Below, one piece after another: positions 28,612 through 37,745 of a stretch of DNA of 64,000 nt; within the stretch, counting starts at the first letter, position 1; every line of letters starts with the position of its first letter. The DNA comes from Halostreptopolyspora alba (GTDB lineage Bacteria; Actinomycetota; Actinomycetes; Streptosporangiales; Streptosporangiaceae), in NCBI GenBank assembly GCA_003725585.1, contig RJMB01000013.1:62001-126000 (forward strand), given 5' to 3'. The position numbers and the translations under genes were made by a program. The notes beneath the pieces were generated by a model. It did no database searches and had not been told where the DNA came from. It saw nothing but the letters and a program-made list of their open reading frames with translations.

Positions 28612-28995
28612 TCACGCCTCCAGGTCGTCGGCGACGACACGGAGAAGCTGCGCGATCTTGGCCGCCTCACGCCGGTCGGGGTGTTTCCCCCGACGGTAGG
28701 TGGCCGATACACCGTCCAGGAGCTTCATCAGGTCCTCGACGATAACCACCATCTCGTCGGGCTTCTTACGCATGGCCTTGGACACCGAATGCTGGGTGTC
28801 GAGCACCTTCAGCTGTAGTGCCTGCGCACCTTTCCTCCCCTCGACGACACCGAACTCCACCCGCTGCCCCGAGCGCAGGGACGTCGTTCCCGTGGGCAGC
28901 GCCGAGGAATGGACGAAGACCTCGCCGCCGTCGTCCCGGGTAAGGAAGCCGAATCCCTTGTCGCTGTCGTACCACTTGACCTTGCCGGTGGGCAC
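28612..28995 (-). CDS. Cold-shock domain protein with C-terminal extension
   Basis: A 127-residue RNA/ssDNA-binding protein. The GTG at 28995 gives PTGKVKWYDSDKGFGFLTRD, with RNP1-like KGFGFLTRD and RNP2-like VFVHSSAL, the cold-shock fold in the first ~67 residues. The rest (DTQHSVSKAMRKKPDEMVVI, then helices to DDLEA) is a 60-residue helical extension absent from CspA but usual in this actinomycete subgroup. A TGAGG lies six bases before the start. It is probably an RNA chaperone. Confidence 0.9.
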   Translation of the reverse strand: MPTGKVKWYDSDKGFGFLTRDDGGEVFVHSSALPTGTTSLRSGQRVEFGVVEGRKGAQALQLKVLDTQHSVSKAMRKKPDEMVVIVEDLMKLLDGVSATYRRGKHPDRREAAKIAQLLRVVADDLEA

Positions 28996-29372
28996 GTATG
29001 ACCTCACGCTCTCGCCGTCGGACCGGAAAGGGAGCCAAGCCTGCCGAATCGGGGTCAGCTCCGAATGTCCGCCACTTAGCCTCCCTGTGCCCCATGTTCG
29101 CACAGGGGCACTTTCAGGTTAGTGCTCGACGATCTCGCGAGGCGAGCGAGAATCGGTCGAGAATTCCCCCGAACGGCGGAGAATAGCCGTGGCCACCCGG
29201 GCGGCCACGTTTCCCCTCATCCGGCGACGCTCCAGGGCGGCCGTGCTGTCGGGGGGTCACGCTGGTCACAATCCTGGGCCGGGTGGATGTCCAACCGCCG
29301 TGGCCACGGCCCCCATCACCGGGCCACGACCACGAGCGCGCCCACGACCGGGCACCACTCCCGTGCGCACAA

Positions 29373-29439
29373 TTCGTTGATCTTATAACTATCGGCACGG
29401 TCCGTCGATGACACTCACGACAACGACAAGATCAACGAA
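29373..29439. repeat. Palindromic element with 12-bp perfect arms
   Basis: TTCGTTGATCTT (29373-29384) and AAGATCAACGAA (29428-29439) are perfect complements 43 bp apart; the inner part includes CACTCACGACAACGACAAG. It lies far from any gene end, so it is more likely a dispersed palindromic element than a terminator. Confidence 0.65.
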
Positions 29440-29513
29440 GACCGCGGTCGTGTCTCGCCCCCACCTCACAACAGCCGTGGCGGTACACCCGGACAGCGCC
29501 AACCGAAGTGGGT

Positions 29514-29545
29514 GAGAGGCCCGGATACATTGCTCCGGGCCTCTC
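29514..29545. terminator. Strong hairpin, 12-bp perfect stem
   Basis: GAGAGGCCCGGA (29514-29525) and TCCGGGCCTCTC (29534-29545) pair perfectly around TACATTGC. It has terminator strength without a U tract. It could end the minus-strand transcript from the gene finishing at 29839, or an unseen RNA between 29546 and 29838. Confidence 0.65.
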
Positions 29546-29700
29546 GTGACGGCCACCCCACCAGTGCAGGTTGCGGAGTTATGGGACGGGACCCGGCGGG
29601 GTGGGATGCCGCCAATCTCGGAACACTGTCCTGTGGCCGATCCCGGCAATGGCGCCGCACGGCCCAACAACCCAATGCGAAACCGAACGCGCCATCATCA

Positions 29701-29728
29701 TTACGCAGGGTCGCGCAACACTGCGTAA
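29701..29728. promoter_or_regulatory. Inverted repeat TTACGCAG/CTGCGTAA
   Basis: TTACGCAG (29701-29708) and CTGCGTAA (29721-29728) are perfect 8-bp arms 12 bp apart, with an inner TCGCGCAACA. The symmetry resembles operators of XRE-type regulators in actinomycetes, but no regulator gene is adjacent. Confidence 0.4.
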
Positions 29729-29838
29729 CAAGAATCGCGGGACAACCACGATATTCCACAGTGTTTGCCAACGGTTGACGTACACAGCCCTGGGGACGGT
29801 GGGCGCACCACGTCCGTGCCCCGTGAGCCGTGCCCCGG

Positions 29839-30588
29839 TCAGCTCTCCGTGGCACGGGCGATCCGCGTGATGCGGACCAGGAGGTAGCACACGCACCCCA
29901 GCGCCGCCAGGCGCAGCCCGACCACCCCGGTATCCACCAGCGAGAACAGGATGATCTGGTCGATGTAGGGCGCCTGCCCCTCCCAGAGCGCCATCCCGAT
30001 GGCCGTGGCGACCAGCGGGACCGCGACGGCCACTCCCTTGTCGCGCCGGGTCCACACGTCGCTCAGGATCACCAGCGCCGCTCCCACGGCCCACACCAGG
30101 GCCACCTCGCCCACGAGGGCGCTGACCAGGTACACGCTGATGGCGAACACCTCGGGTGGGTACGCGCGCGCCGCGCTCGCCAGCCCCAGAAGGGCTCCAC
30201 GGGGAGCGCCACCCGACCTGTCACGCACCGCGGTCGCTCCCCGGCCGCCGAAGAGCCCGCGATCGGGTCCGCCCCGCCACGGCGGCGGCTCCCGGTCCGC
30301 GTGCCGGGGAGCCCCGGAGCTGTCGTCCGTGGCTCCGTCCCCGTTCTCCTCGTCATCGGGGTCCTCGGAGCACTCCCGGGCGAGCAGCTCCTCGGGCGTG
30401 CCGAAGCTCGCCAGCACCCGCCGAACCTCGTCGGGGTTGGTGCCATCGCACGCCTGGTCGATCCGCGAGCGCAGCTCAGTGAGGTAGGCGGCACGGCGTC
30501 GCGCCGTCAGGTACCCGTAGCTGGCCTGCCCCACCGCACTCAGGTAGTTCAGCACCAGTTGCTCACCTCGCGGTGTCATGGATCCCAT
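29839..30588 (-). CDS. HAAS-domain membrane protein
   Basis: A 249-residue membrane protein of unknown function. Residues about 6-65 (GEQLVLNYLSAVGQASYGYL, TARRRAAYLTELRSRIDQAC, then EVRRVLASFGTPEELLA) match the HAAS signalling domain, which pairs with PadR-type regulators. A charged Gly/Asp linker follows and then four transmembrane helices (about 130-245). The start is ATG 30588 or 30579; both lack a clear RBS. It is divergent from the XPB partner gene. Confidence 0.75.
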   Translation of the reverse strand: MGSMTPRGEQLVLNYLSAVGQASYGYLTARRRAAYLTELRSRIDQACDGTNPDEVRRVLASFGTPEELLARECSEDPDDEENGDGATDDSSGAPRHADREPPPWRGGPDRGLFGGRGATAVRDRSGGAPRGALLGLASAARAYPPEVFAISVYLVSALVGEVALVWAVGAALVILSDVWTRRDKGVAVAVPLVATAIGMALWEGQAPYIDQIILFSLVDTGVVGLRLAALGCVCYLLVRITRIARATES

Positions 30589-30784
30589 AGTGCCGCACGA
30601 TCCCCCGATTCCTCCCCCGAAGGTGGCCTTCGGAAGACCTCCGGCGACACGACGGACACGGGGCGGACCACGGCTTCGGGGAGCTGGGGGAAGGCACACG
30701 ATCCCGTGAAACGAACATCACAGCACCGCACCGGTCCGGAGTTCGCGCAATCCCGGGGGTACAAAATCGAATAGCGTGGGTGCG

Positions 30785-33259
30785 ATGACGGAGGACGCAG
30801 CCGCGGGGCGCACCGGCAGACCAGCCACGTTCACCTCATGGCTGCGCGGCCTCAGCGGCTCCGAGCTGGACTCGCTGTTCGCCGCGCGCCCGGACCTGAT
30901 CTCCCCGGTCCCCGCTGATCTCGGCGCGCTCGCCGCGCGCTGTACCGCGCGGCCGGCGGTGCTGCGGGTATTGGACCAGCTCGACCGGTTCAGCCTGTGC
31001 GTCCTCGAGGGGGTCCTCGCGCACGACCGCGTCACCGTCCCGCATCCCGACCGGGACCGTCAACTCGGCCAGCCCCAGGAACAGACCGACTCCGTGGGCA
31101 CGAAGTACCACCACCTCGCCGCGGCACTCGGCGATCCGGGCGGGGCGCTCGACGGCGCCCTCGCCCGGCTGCGCCAACTCGCCCTGGTCTGGGAGGACGG
31201 CGACCTCCTGCGGCCGGTGAGCGTACTGCGCGACATCCTGCCCCAGCCCGCCGGGCTCGGCCCGCCACTACGAACACTGCTCGGTGGCCTGGACCCGGCC
31301 CGCCTCAACCAGCTCTCCCGCGACCTCGACCTTCCGGTCGGGTACGGGGCGGGCACCCCCGTCGACCGGCTCTGCGAGGCTCTCGCCGAGCCCGAACGCG
31401 TCAACGGGCTGCTGCGTGACGCCGGAACCGAGGCCCGCTCGGTTCTCGACCAGCTCACCTGGGGTCCGCCGAACGGGACCGTCTCCGGGGCCACCCGCCC
31501 CGTCGACGTGGACACCGCCGACTCCCCCGTCGAACGGCTCCTCGCCCGCGGACTGCTGCTCCCCAGCGACGACAGCACGGTCACCCTTCCGCGGGAGATC
31601 GGGCTGCGGCTGCGTGACGGCCAGCTGTTCCAGGAGGTCGAGGCGGTCCCGCCGCCCCTCACCGGGAAGGAGCGCACCCCGGAGACGGTCGCCCGGGAGG
31701 CCGCGGGGCAGGCGTTCACCGCCATCCGCTCGGTCGCCACACTCCTGGAGGACTGGGCCGACGAACCACCGAGCGTGCTGCGCAACGGCAGCCTGGGCGT
31801 GCGCGACCTACGCCGCACCGCCCAGGCGCTCGACATCGACGAGCCAACGGCCGCCCTGCTGGTCGAGACGGCGCGCGCCGCCGGCCTGCTGGGAACCGAC
31901 GAGGGCATCGCGGGCGTGTGGCTGCCCACCCCCGGCTACGACGTCTGGCTGGAACACCCACCCGAGGTTCGCTGGCTGCGGCTGGTCGAGGCGTGGCTGC
32001 GCTCCTCGCGCGTGGCGCACCTGGTCGGCTCCAAAGACGACCGCGGCCGCTCCCGAAACGTCCTCGGCGAGGGGCTGGACCGGCGCGCGGCCCCCGAGGT
32101 CCGCCTCGACGTGCTGCACGCGCTCGCCAGAGCCCCCGAAGGGCTACACGCCACCCCCGAATCACTGGCCGAGCACCTGGCCTGGCAACGGCCGCGGCGC
32201 CAGGGCTCCAGCTACTCGGCCCTGGTGGAGGCCACCCTGTACGAAGCGGGCGCGCTCGGCCTCACCGGACGCGGGGCCCTCGCCCCTCACGCACGCGCGT
32301 TGTTGGACGAACTCGACGACGAGCCGACCCCGGTCACCGAACGCGCGACCACCAAGGCCGGCTCGCTTCTCGCCACCGAGATGCCGCAGCCGCTGGACCA
32401 CATCCTGATCCAGGGGGACCTCACGGCCGTGGCTCCGGGGCCTCTGGTCACCGAACTCTCCCGGGAGCTCGCGCTCGCGGCCGACGTGGAGTCCACCGGC
32501 GGAGCCACGGTGTACCGCTTCAGCGCCGACTCCATCCGGCGCGCCATGGACTCCGGCCGGGGCGCGGACGATCTCACCGACCTACTGGAGCGCCACTCCA
32601 CGACCGCGCTGCCGCAGCCGCTGCGGTACCTCATCGCCGACGTCGCACGCACACACGGGCGGCTGCGCGTCGGCACCGCCTCGAGCTACCTGCGCTGCGA
32701 CGAACCCACCGTCCTGGACGAGCTGGTCAACGACCGGCGAGCCAGCGACCTCACACTGACCCGCCTCGCGCCGACGGTGGTGGCCAGCCGGAGCACCCGC
32801 CCGGTGCTCCTGGAACGGCTGAGCAAGCTCGGCTACAACCCGATCCCCGAGGCCGCCGACGGGTCGGTCCAGCTCAGCCGGCCCGGGCCGCGGCGGGCGA
32901 GCGACGCCACCCCGCCGGCCGAGATACCCGCACCGATCGGGCCGGAGCTACGCATGGCCGCGGTCCGAGCGGTGCGCGCGGGCGACGAGGCCGCCACGGC
33001 GGCCCGCCACCCCATTCCGGCTCCCCCCGGTGAACCCCCGGCCTCGCCGGCGGCGGCGACTCTGTCGGCCCTCACGTCGGCCGTGCGCGAAGGGAAACGG
33101 GTGTGGATCGGCTACCTGGACACCGACGGACGCGCGAGCAGCCGGATCGTGGAACCGGCCACGGTCGAGGGCGGCTACCTCACGGCCTACGACGCGACGC
33201 GCGCCGCGGTCCAGCGCTTCGCCGTGCACCGGATCACCGGTGTGGCGCAGACGTCCTGA
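30785..33259 (+). CDS. Helicase-associated (XPB/Ssl2-like) protein, likely XPB partner
   Basis: An 824-residue protein (827 if GTG 30776 is used) of the Helicase_C_3/XPB-associated family that travels with XPB in actinobacteria. The N-terminal ~300 residues are winged-helix-like (FTSWLRGLSGSELDSLFAAR; LDRFSLCVLEGVLA). A central domain with DHILIQGDLTAVAPGPLVTE resembles helicase domain 3, and the C-terminus EGKRVWIGYLDTDGRASSRI to AVQRFAVHRITGV resembles a WYL domain. It has no Walker motifs. It probably modulates or targets the XPB helicase encoded 2.5 kb downstream, perhaps in DNA repair. Confidence 0.85.
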   Translation: MTEDAAAGRTGRPATFTSWLRGLSGSELDSLFAARPDLISPVPADLGALAARCTARPAVLRVLDQLDRFSLCVLEGVLAHDRVTVPHPDRDRQLGQPQEQTDSVGTKYHHLAAALGDPGGALDGALARLRQLALVWEDGDLLRPVSVLRDILPQPAGLGPPLRTLLGGLDPARLNQLSRDLDLPVGYGAGTPVDRLCEALAEPERVNGLLRDAGTEARSVLDQLTWGPPNGTVSGATRPVDVDTADSPVERLLARGLLLPSDDSTVTLPREIGLRLRDGQLFQEVEAVPPPLTGKERTPETVAREAAGQAFTAIRSVATLLEDWADEPPSVLRNGSLGVRDLRRTAQALDIDEPTAALLVETARAAGLLGTDEGIAGVWLPTPGYDVWLEHPPEVRWLRLVEAWLRSSRVAHLVGSKDDRGRSRNVLGEGLDRRAAPEVRLDVLHALARAPEGLHATPESLAEHLAWQRPRRQGSSYSALVEATLYEAGALGLTGRGALAPHARALLDELDDEPTPVTERATTKAGSLLATEMPQPLDHILIQGDLTAVAPGPLVTELSRELALAADVESTGGATVYRFSADSIRRAMDSGRGADDLTDLLERHSTTALPQPLRYLIADVARTHGRLRVGTASSYLRCDEPTVLDELVNDRRASDLTLTRLAPTVVASRSTRPVLLERLSKLGYNPIPEAADGSVQLSRPGPRRASDATPPAEIPAPIGPELRMAAVRAVRAGDEAATAARHPIPAPPGEPPASPAAATLSALTSAVREGKRVWIGYLDTDGRASSRIVEPATVEGGYLTAYDATRAAVQRFAVHRITGVAQTS

Positions 33260-33504
33260 CCCGTTCGTGGCCACGCTCCTCCCCGCCGCACGCCGGCGTT
33301 CGAGAGACAGGAACCCCAGCCACACCGCAGGCCGGATTCCCCGAGACCGACGCGCCGACGGCCCCACCACCCCAACAGGCCGGAAAACCGGTGTAGCGGG
33401 CGCCACGGCGCGGTAGACATGAGTCGGCGACACCCTCCGGCCCGCGCCCCAGGGCCACGGGGCACCCGTTCACGGATTCGCGGAGAGGAACGGCGAGAGA
33501 TCCC

Positions 33505-33936
33505 ATGAGCGACCCATCGCTGCCGCCCGGAGCGTCCACCCCTCGGGAGGAGCGCTCGGCGCGTCCCCACCCCCACAGGTCACGCGGGGACGAGCGGGAA
33601 CGCGATGACCACGATCCCCCCGACCGGGAGCGCGAACGGGACCGCGAGCGCACCCCCACCGGCGCCAGCAGCTCCACGATGGCTCTGGTGCTGCACGGCA
33701 TGACGTTCCTGTGCTGCGCCAACTGGCTGTTCGGCACCCTCGGGATCGTCTTCGCCGTGCGCGCGGCGCACAAACGCGACCGCGGGCTCTACACCCAGGC
33801 CGAGACACTCACCCGGTACTCGTGGTACTGCCTGGGCGCCGCCGCTGTGATGCTCGTGGTGATGGCCATTCTGACCCTTTGGCTGCTCACCCAGGCGGGA
33901 TCCATGGTCCAGGACTTCGCCCCGGTCCCGTACTAG
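33505..33936 (+). CDS. DUF4190-like membrane protein 1
   Basis: A 143-residue protein with a disordered, highly charged N-terminus (ERERDRERTPTG) and two transmembrane helices (about 60-82 VLHGMTFLCCANWLFGTLGIV and 103-127). Between them AVRAAHKRDRGLYTQAETLT and RYSWYC is the A-x-K-x-x-G-x-x-x-x-A-x-x-x-T-R-x-x-W pattern shared by the two genes that follow. A GAGAGGAA precedes the ATG. Function unknown; it lies between the XPB partner and XPB. Confidence 0.8.
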   Translation: MSDPSLPPGASTPREERSARPHPHRSRGDERERDDHDPPDRERERDRERTPTGASSSTMALVLHGMTFLCCANWLFGTLGIVFAVRAAHKRDRGLYTQAETLTRYSWYCLGAAAVMLVVMAILTLWLLTQAGSMVQDFAPVPY

Positions 33937-34499
33937 GGGGCCGCACCAGGCGACGTTCGCCCTGTCGACGAGGGCGTGTGGGCGCCGGCCATCGGCGTGA
34001 AGCCCAAGAACCCAAGAAGAGGCCCCAGGGCGGGTGAGTGGGCTCGTCAAGGCCGAGTTCCGGTCGGCGCACGCCGCTCGTCCGACCGTTCGGTGACCGG
34101 CTGGCCGCGGTGCCGGGTCCCGGCCTGGCGGGCAGCCGCCCCTGCCGCCATGTCGTAGGCGGAGAACGGATGCCGGACTCCCGTACGGGCGGGTGTAGGT
34201 CGCCCGGCATCAGCGCGGCGCGGCCACGCTTCGGTGCCCCGGTTCACCGCCACGCGGCGCCCCCGCGGGACCCCCGCAACCCCGCCGACCCTCATACGGG
34301 GGCGATTCCCCGGACAGCCACCACGGTTCCACCGCACACAACACGGGGCTCCTCGCGGACCGCGGGCCGGACGTACGCGTGGTGCACAATGGGTGGCGGG
34401 GTGTGGGCTGGCCACGGGACCGCCGCGGCCCACATCGGCCACGGGCCGCCACGGGGACACCGTGACCGGCTCGGGACGCGACGGAAGGACGCAGAGCTC
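33937..34499. other. Intergenic region (563 bp) with one hairpin, no supported gene
   Basis: No frame shows coding character with a usable start. GATGCCGG (34169-34176) and CCGGCATC (34204-34211) form a perfect 8-bp stem around 27 bases that contain GGGCGGGTGTAGGTCGCCC, a nested stem. It may be an RNA structure in the leader of the following gene. Confidence 0.45.
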
Positions 34500-35078
34500 A
34501 TGAGCGAGCAGTGGGCCGATCCCCGCACCGGCGCGCCCGGTTCGGCTCCCGGGGAACGCCCACCCACCGAGCCGTCGCGCGGACCGGCACACAATGGGGG
34601 ATCACAGCCGCGCTTCGCACCGCCGCGGGACGAGACCCTCTTCCAGCCCTCCGGCCCCGGCCACACGCCGGGTGTGGTCCACACCGCCGCTGGCGCGGAC
34701 GCGCCTCCCCCCGCCTCGTCCGGCACGCCGAAGGGGCCACCGTCGGGTCCGCCCGCGCGTGTGGGGAGCGCCGTCGCCTCGCTGATCGCCGCGGTGCTGA
34801 CCATGATCGCGTCGGTAGCGTTCTGGTTCCTGGCCGCCCCGGTGCTGGCCATAATCGCGCCGGAGGTGTTCTGGTTCCTGGCCGCCCCGGTGCTGTCGCT
34901 ACTGGTGAGCATTCCCGGCATCGTCCTGGCCGGGATCGCGCTGAGCAAGCCCAACGACCCGCCCGAACTCGAGCGCTTCATGCGCTACGCGTGGGCGTGC
35001 ACGATCGTCTACACCGGCCTGATGGCCGTCATCGTCGTGGCGGTGCTGCTGCTCGTCTCCGCGCTCCTCTCCTCCTAG
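34500..35078 (+). CDS. DUF4190-like membrane protein 2, with an internal 16-residue duplication
   Basis: A 192-residue protein starting at ATG 34500 after GGAAGGA. The first ~90 residues are Pro/Gly-rich and probably disordered. The membrane part carries FWFLAAPVL twice because a 28-bp sequence (34820-34847) recurs 48 bp later (34868-34895), lengthening the hydrophobic segment by 16 residues. Then IALSKPNDPPELERFMRYAW and a last helix VYTGLMAVIVVAVLLLVSAL follow. Paralogous to its neighbours; function unknown. Confidence 0.78.
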   Translation: MSEQWADPRTGAPGSAPGERPPTEPSRGPAHNGGSQPRFAPPRDETLFQPSGPGHTPGVVHTAAGADAPPPASSGTPKGPPSGPPARVGSAVASLIAAVLTMIASVAFWFLAAPVLAIIAPEVFWFLAAPVLSLLVSIPGIVLAGIALSKPNDPPELERFMRYAWACTIVYTGLMAVIVVAVLLLVSALLSS

Positions 35079-35183
35079 GACCCCGACCGTCCGATCTAGT
35101 GTGGCCGGGACGCAACCAGAAGCTCCTCGCACGTGTCCCACCAGTCAGACACCCGAGTACCCCGAGGTTCGGGAGGCATACCC

Positions 35184-35642
35184 ATGAACCAGCACTGGCC
35201 GGATCCACGGGATCCCTGGAGCGGCCTGGTGGCACCCCAGGACCGGCAGCAGGGCAGCCACAACGTGGGCGGCTACCAGGCCCCGCCCGGCTACCAGAGC
35301 GGCGCCTGGCCCGCGCAGTGGCAGGCGCCGCACGCGTACGCGCCTCCCGGCCCGGGCTACGCCCACCCGTGGCCGGGCAACACCGATCCCGGCCCCACCA
35401 CCGGAAGCGTGGTGTCGGCCCTCGTTGTCGCGCTCATCACCATGATGGTGTGCAGCGGGACCAATGTCATCGGCGTCGTCCTGTCGTGCATCGCTCTCGG
35501 CAAGAGGGAGGAGAACCCTGGTGAGGCCGCCAAGCTGACGCGCTACGCGTGGGTGAGCAACTGGATTCACCTCGCCCTCATCGCGATCCTCGGCACCCTC
35601 TTCGTCGCCATGCTCGTCACGGCGTCGGGGGTGGAGCCGTGA
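35184..35642 (+). CDS. DUF4190-like membrane protein 3
   Basis: A 152-residue protein starting at ATG 35184 after GGGAGG. The N-terminal 70 residues are Pro/Gln/Tyr-rich (YQAPPGYQSGAWPAQWQAPH). Two transmembrane helices (about 75-98 and 122-144) flank IALGKREENPGEAAKLTRYAWV, the segment shared with the two upstream paralogues. It ends 112 bp before the XPB start. Function unknown. Confidence 0.8.
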   Translation: MNQHWPDPRDPWSGLVAPQDRQQGSHNVGGYQAPPGYQSGAWPAQWQAPHAYAPPGPGYAHPWPGNTDPGPTTGSVVSALVVALITMMVCSGTNVIGVVLSCIALGKREENPGEAAKLTRYAWVSNWIHLALIAILGTLFVAMLVTASGVEP

Positions 35643-35754
35643 CTCACCCCCCGAGGGGTCCCCTAACGTGGTGAAGAGCGCCCGAGCCCGTGTCCAGGGC
35701 ACCCGGCGACACCAGCCAATCCCACCGCCCGCGGCCCGCGGTGGAAGGAGGACC

Positions 35755-37407
35755 GTGTCCGAGGGACCACTCATCGTCCAATCCGACAAGACCCTGCTCC
35801 TCGAGGTCGACCACGAGCGGGCGCCCGAGTGCCGGCAGGCGATCGCTCCCTTCGCCGAGCTGGAACGGGCGCCCGAGCACGTACACACCTACCGCATCAC
35901 CCCGCTGGCGCTGTGGAACGCCCGCGCCGCCGGCCACGACGCCGAACAGGTCGTCGACGCGCTCATCGGCCACTCCCGGTTCCCGGTCCCCCACTCGCTG
36001 CTGGTCGACATCGCCGAGACGATGGACCGCTACGGCCGCCTCCGGCTCGTCGCGCACCCCACCCACGGCCTGGCGCTGCACGCCCTGGACCGGAGCGTGC
36101 TGGAGGAGGTCCTCAGGTCCAAGAGGATCGCGCCGAAGCTGGGCGAACGCGTCGACGAGGACACGGTGGCCGTGCATCCCAGTGAGCGCGGGAACCTCAA
36201 GCAGGCGCTGCTCAAGCTCGGCTGGCCCGCCGAGGACCTGGCCGGCCACGTCGACGGGGAGGCGCACCACATCGACCTCTCCGGGGGTGACTGGGAACTT
36301 CGGGAGTACCAGCGCGAGGCGGCCGAGGGGTTCCACGCGGGCGGCTCGGGTGTGGTTGTGCTGCCATGCGGGGCGGGCAAGACACTCGTCGGCGCCGCCG
36401 CCATGGCGATGGCCAAGGCGACCACGCTGATCCTGGTGTCCAACACCGTCTCGGTACACCAGTGGCGCGACGAGCTGCTGCGCCGCACCACCCTCACCGA
36501 GGACGAGATCGGGGAGTACTCCGGCGCGCGCAAGGACATCCGCCCCGTCACCATCGCGACCTACCAGGTGATGTCGTCCCGCCGGAAGGGTGCCCACGAA
36601 CACCTGGAGCTGTTCGACGCGCGCGACTGGGGGCTGGTCATCTACGACGAGGTGCACCTGCTGCCCGCCCCGGTGTTCCGCATGACGGCCGGCCTGCAGG
36701 CGCGCCGCCGCCTGGGGCTCACGGCGACGTTGGTCCGCGAGGACGGCCGTGAAGGGGACGTGTTCTCGCTGATCGGCCCGAAACGTTACGACGCCCCCTG
36801 GAAGGAGATGGAGAACCAGGGGTGGATCGCGCCGGCCGAGTGCGTGGAGGTCCGGGTGACCCTCACCGACTCCGAACGCATGGCTTATGCCACCGCCGAG
36901 CCCGAGGACCGGTACCGCCTCTGCGCATCCGCCGGCGTGAAGACGAGCGTGGTCCAGGAGCTCACGCAGCGGCACGAGAAGGACCAGGTCCTGGTGATCG
37001 GTTCCTACATCGACCAGCTGGACGAGATCGGCGCCCAGTTGGGCGCGCCGGTGCTGAAGGGCGAGACCCGGGTGCGGGAGCGCGAGCGGCTGTTCGCGGC
37101 GTTCCGTTCCGGTGAGTTGCGCACCCTGGTCGTCTCACGGGTCGCCAACTTCTCCGTCGACCTGCCCGAGGCCGGGGTCGCGATCCAGGTGTCGGGCTCG
37201 TTCGGGTCGCGCCAGGAGGAGGCCCAGCGGCTGGGCCGACTGCTGCGCCCCAAGTCGGACTCACGCGCCGCGCGCTTCTACGCGGTGGTCGCGCGCGACA
37301 CCCTCGACCAGGAGTACGCGGCGCACCGGCAACGGTTCCTGGCCGAACAGGGCTACGCCTACCGGATCGCCGACGCCGGCGACGTGCTGGCCGGTGAGGA
37401 GATCTAG
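35755..37407 (+). CDS. DNA repair helicase XPB
   Basis: A 550-residue superfamily 2 3'-5' DNA helicase. GTG 35755 is chosen for the GGAAGGAGG before it. Residues about 1-130 form the damage-recognition-like N-terminal region; Walker A is LPCGAGKTLVG (GAGKT 206-210), Walker B YDEVHLL (DEVH 298-301), motif III RLGLTATLVREDG, and motif VI RQEEAQRLGRLLRP. Length and order match bacterial XPB. It is in line with its associated protein and three small membrane proteins. Its last codons are partly duplicated 380 bp downstream. Confidence 0.93.
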   Translation: MSEGPLIVQSDKTLLLEVDHERAPECRQAIAPFAELERAPEHVHTYRITPLALWNARAAGHDAEQVVDALIGHSRFPVPHSLLVDIAETMDRYGRLRLVAHPTHGLALHALDRSVLEEVLRSKRIAPKLGERVDEDTVAVHPSERGNLKQALLKLGWPAEDLAGHVDGEAHHIDLSGGDWELREYQREAAEGFHAGGSGVVVLPCGAGKTLVGAAAMAMAKATTLILVSNTVSVHQWRDELLRRTTLTEDEIGEYSGARKDIRPVTIATYQVMSSRRKGAHEHLELFDARDWGLVIYDEVHLLPAPVFRMTAGLQARRRLGLTATLVREDGREGDVFSLIGPKRYDAPWKEMENQGWIAPAECVEVRVTLTDSERMAYATAEPEDRYRLCASAGVKTSVVQELTQRHEKDQVLVIGSYIDQLDEIGAQLGAPVLKGETRVRERERLFAAFRSGELRTLVVSRVANFSVDLPEAGVAIQVSGSFGSRQEEAQRLGRLLRPKSDSRAARFYAVVARDTLDQEYAAHRQRFLAEQGYAYRIADAGDVLAGEEI

Positions 37408-37513
37408 GAGCGCTTCGCCGGGTGCCGGTGCGCCGGTCGCGAGGGGGTGCGTTCCTCCCCGCGCTCGTGTGGCCACCGCCTTTTGAGGTGCGGTGACCGG
37501 GGGGCTGTCGCTG

Positions 37514-37740
37514 TCAGGGTGGGGGTAGGCGAGCGCGACCGCACTCCGGCGGGGCGATTTCCGGGGTGCCGGAGTCGAACGGCGGCCGCGGCGCGTACTC
37601 CACGGAGAGCTGGATGGCCCGGGCGGTGTCCCGCCCCAGAGCCGGGCGGCGAGAACCAGGCCCGTGTCGATCCCGGGGGACACACCCGCGGCGATGATGA
37701 CATCGCCGTCTATGACGACGCGCTCGGTGCTCACCTCCAC
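37514..37740 (-). pseudogene. DJ-1/PfpI-family remnant (C-terminal part, frameshifted)
   Basis: From 37740 on the minus strand one frame reads STERVVIDGDVIIAAGVSPG then IDTGLVLAARLWG, the C-terminal region of actinomycete DJ-1/PfpI amidotransferase-like proteins. A one-base shift near 37640 leads into RDTARAIQLSVEYAPRPPFD and a stop at 37514. The N-terminal ~120 residues with the nucleophile Cys are absent. It is a decayed gene in the otherwise empty 545-bp gap after XPB. Confidence 0.7.
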
Positions 37741-37745
37741 GCCCG

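Larger units (their letters stand above)
28996..29838. other. Long intergenic region (843 bp) with three palindromes, no supported gene
   Basis: No frame here shows both a convincing start and coding character. It holds inverted repeats at 29373-29439, 29514-29545 and 29701-29728, described separately. The first 110 bases would hold the cold-shock leader and promoter. The stretch 29690-29770 is A+T-richer than its surroundings and may carry a promoter. Confidence 0.6.

Noticed and set aside
28581..28746. Short plus-strand frame (54 residues) with a good AGGAG before ATG 28581
   Set aside because: It lies antisense to the 3' end of the cold-shock gene, is Pro/Arg-rich like a shadow frame, and lacks any motif. 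The RBS alone is not enough.
29466..29855. Minus-strand frames across the palindrome-rich gap, one with MARSVSHWVVGPCG
   Set aside because: No RBS and no family pattern. The frame crosses a strong hairpin, so coding is unlikely.
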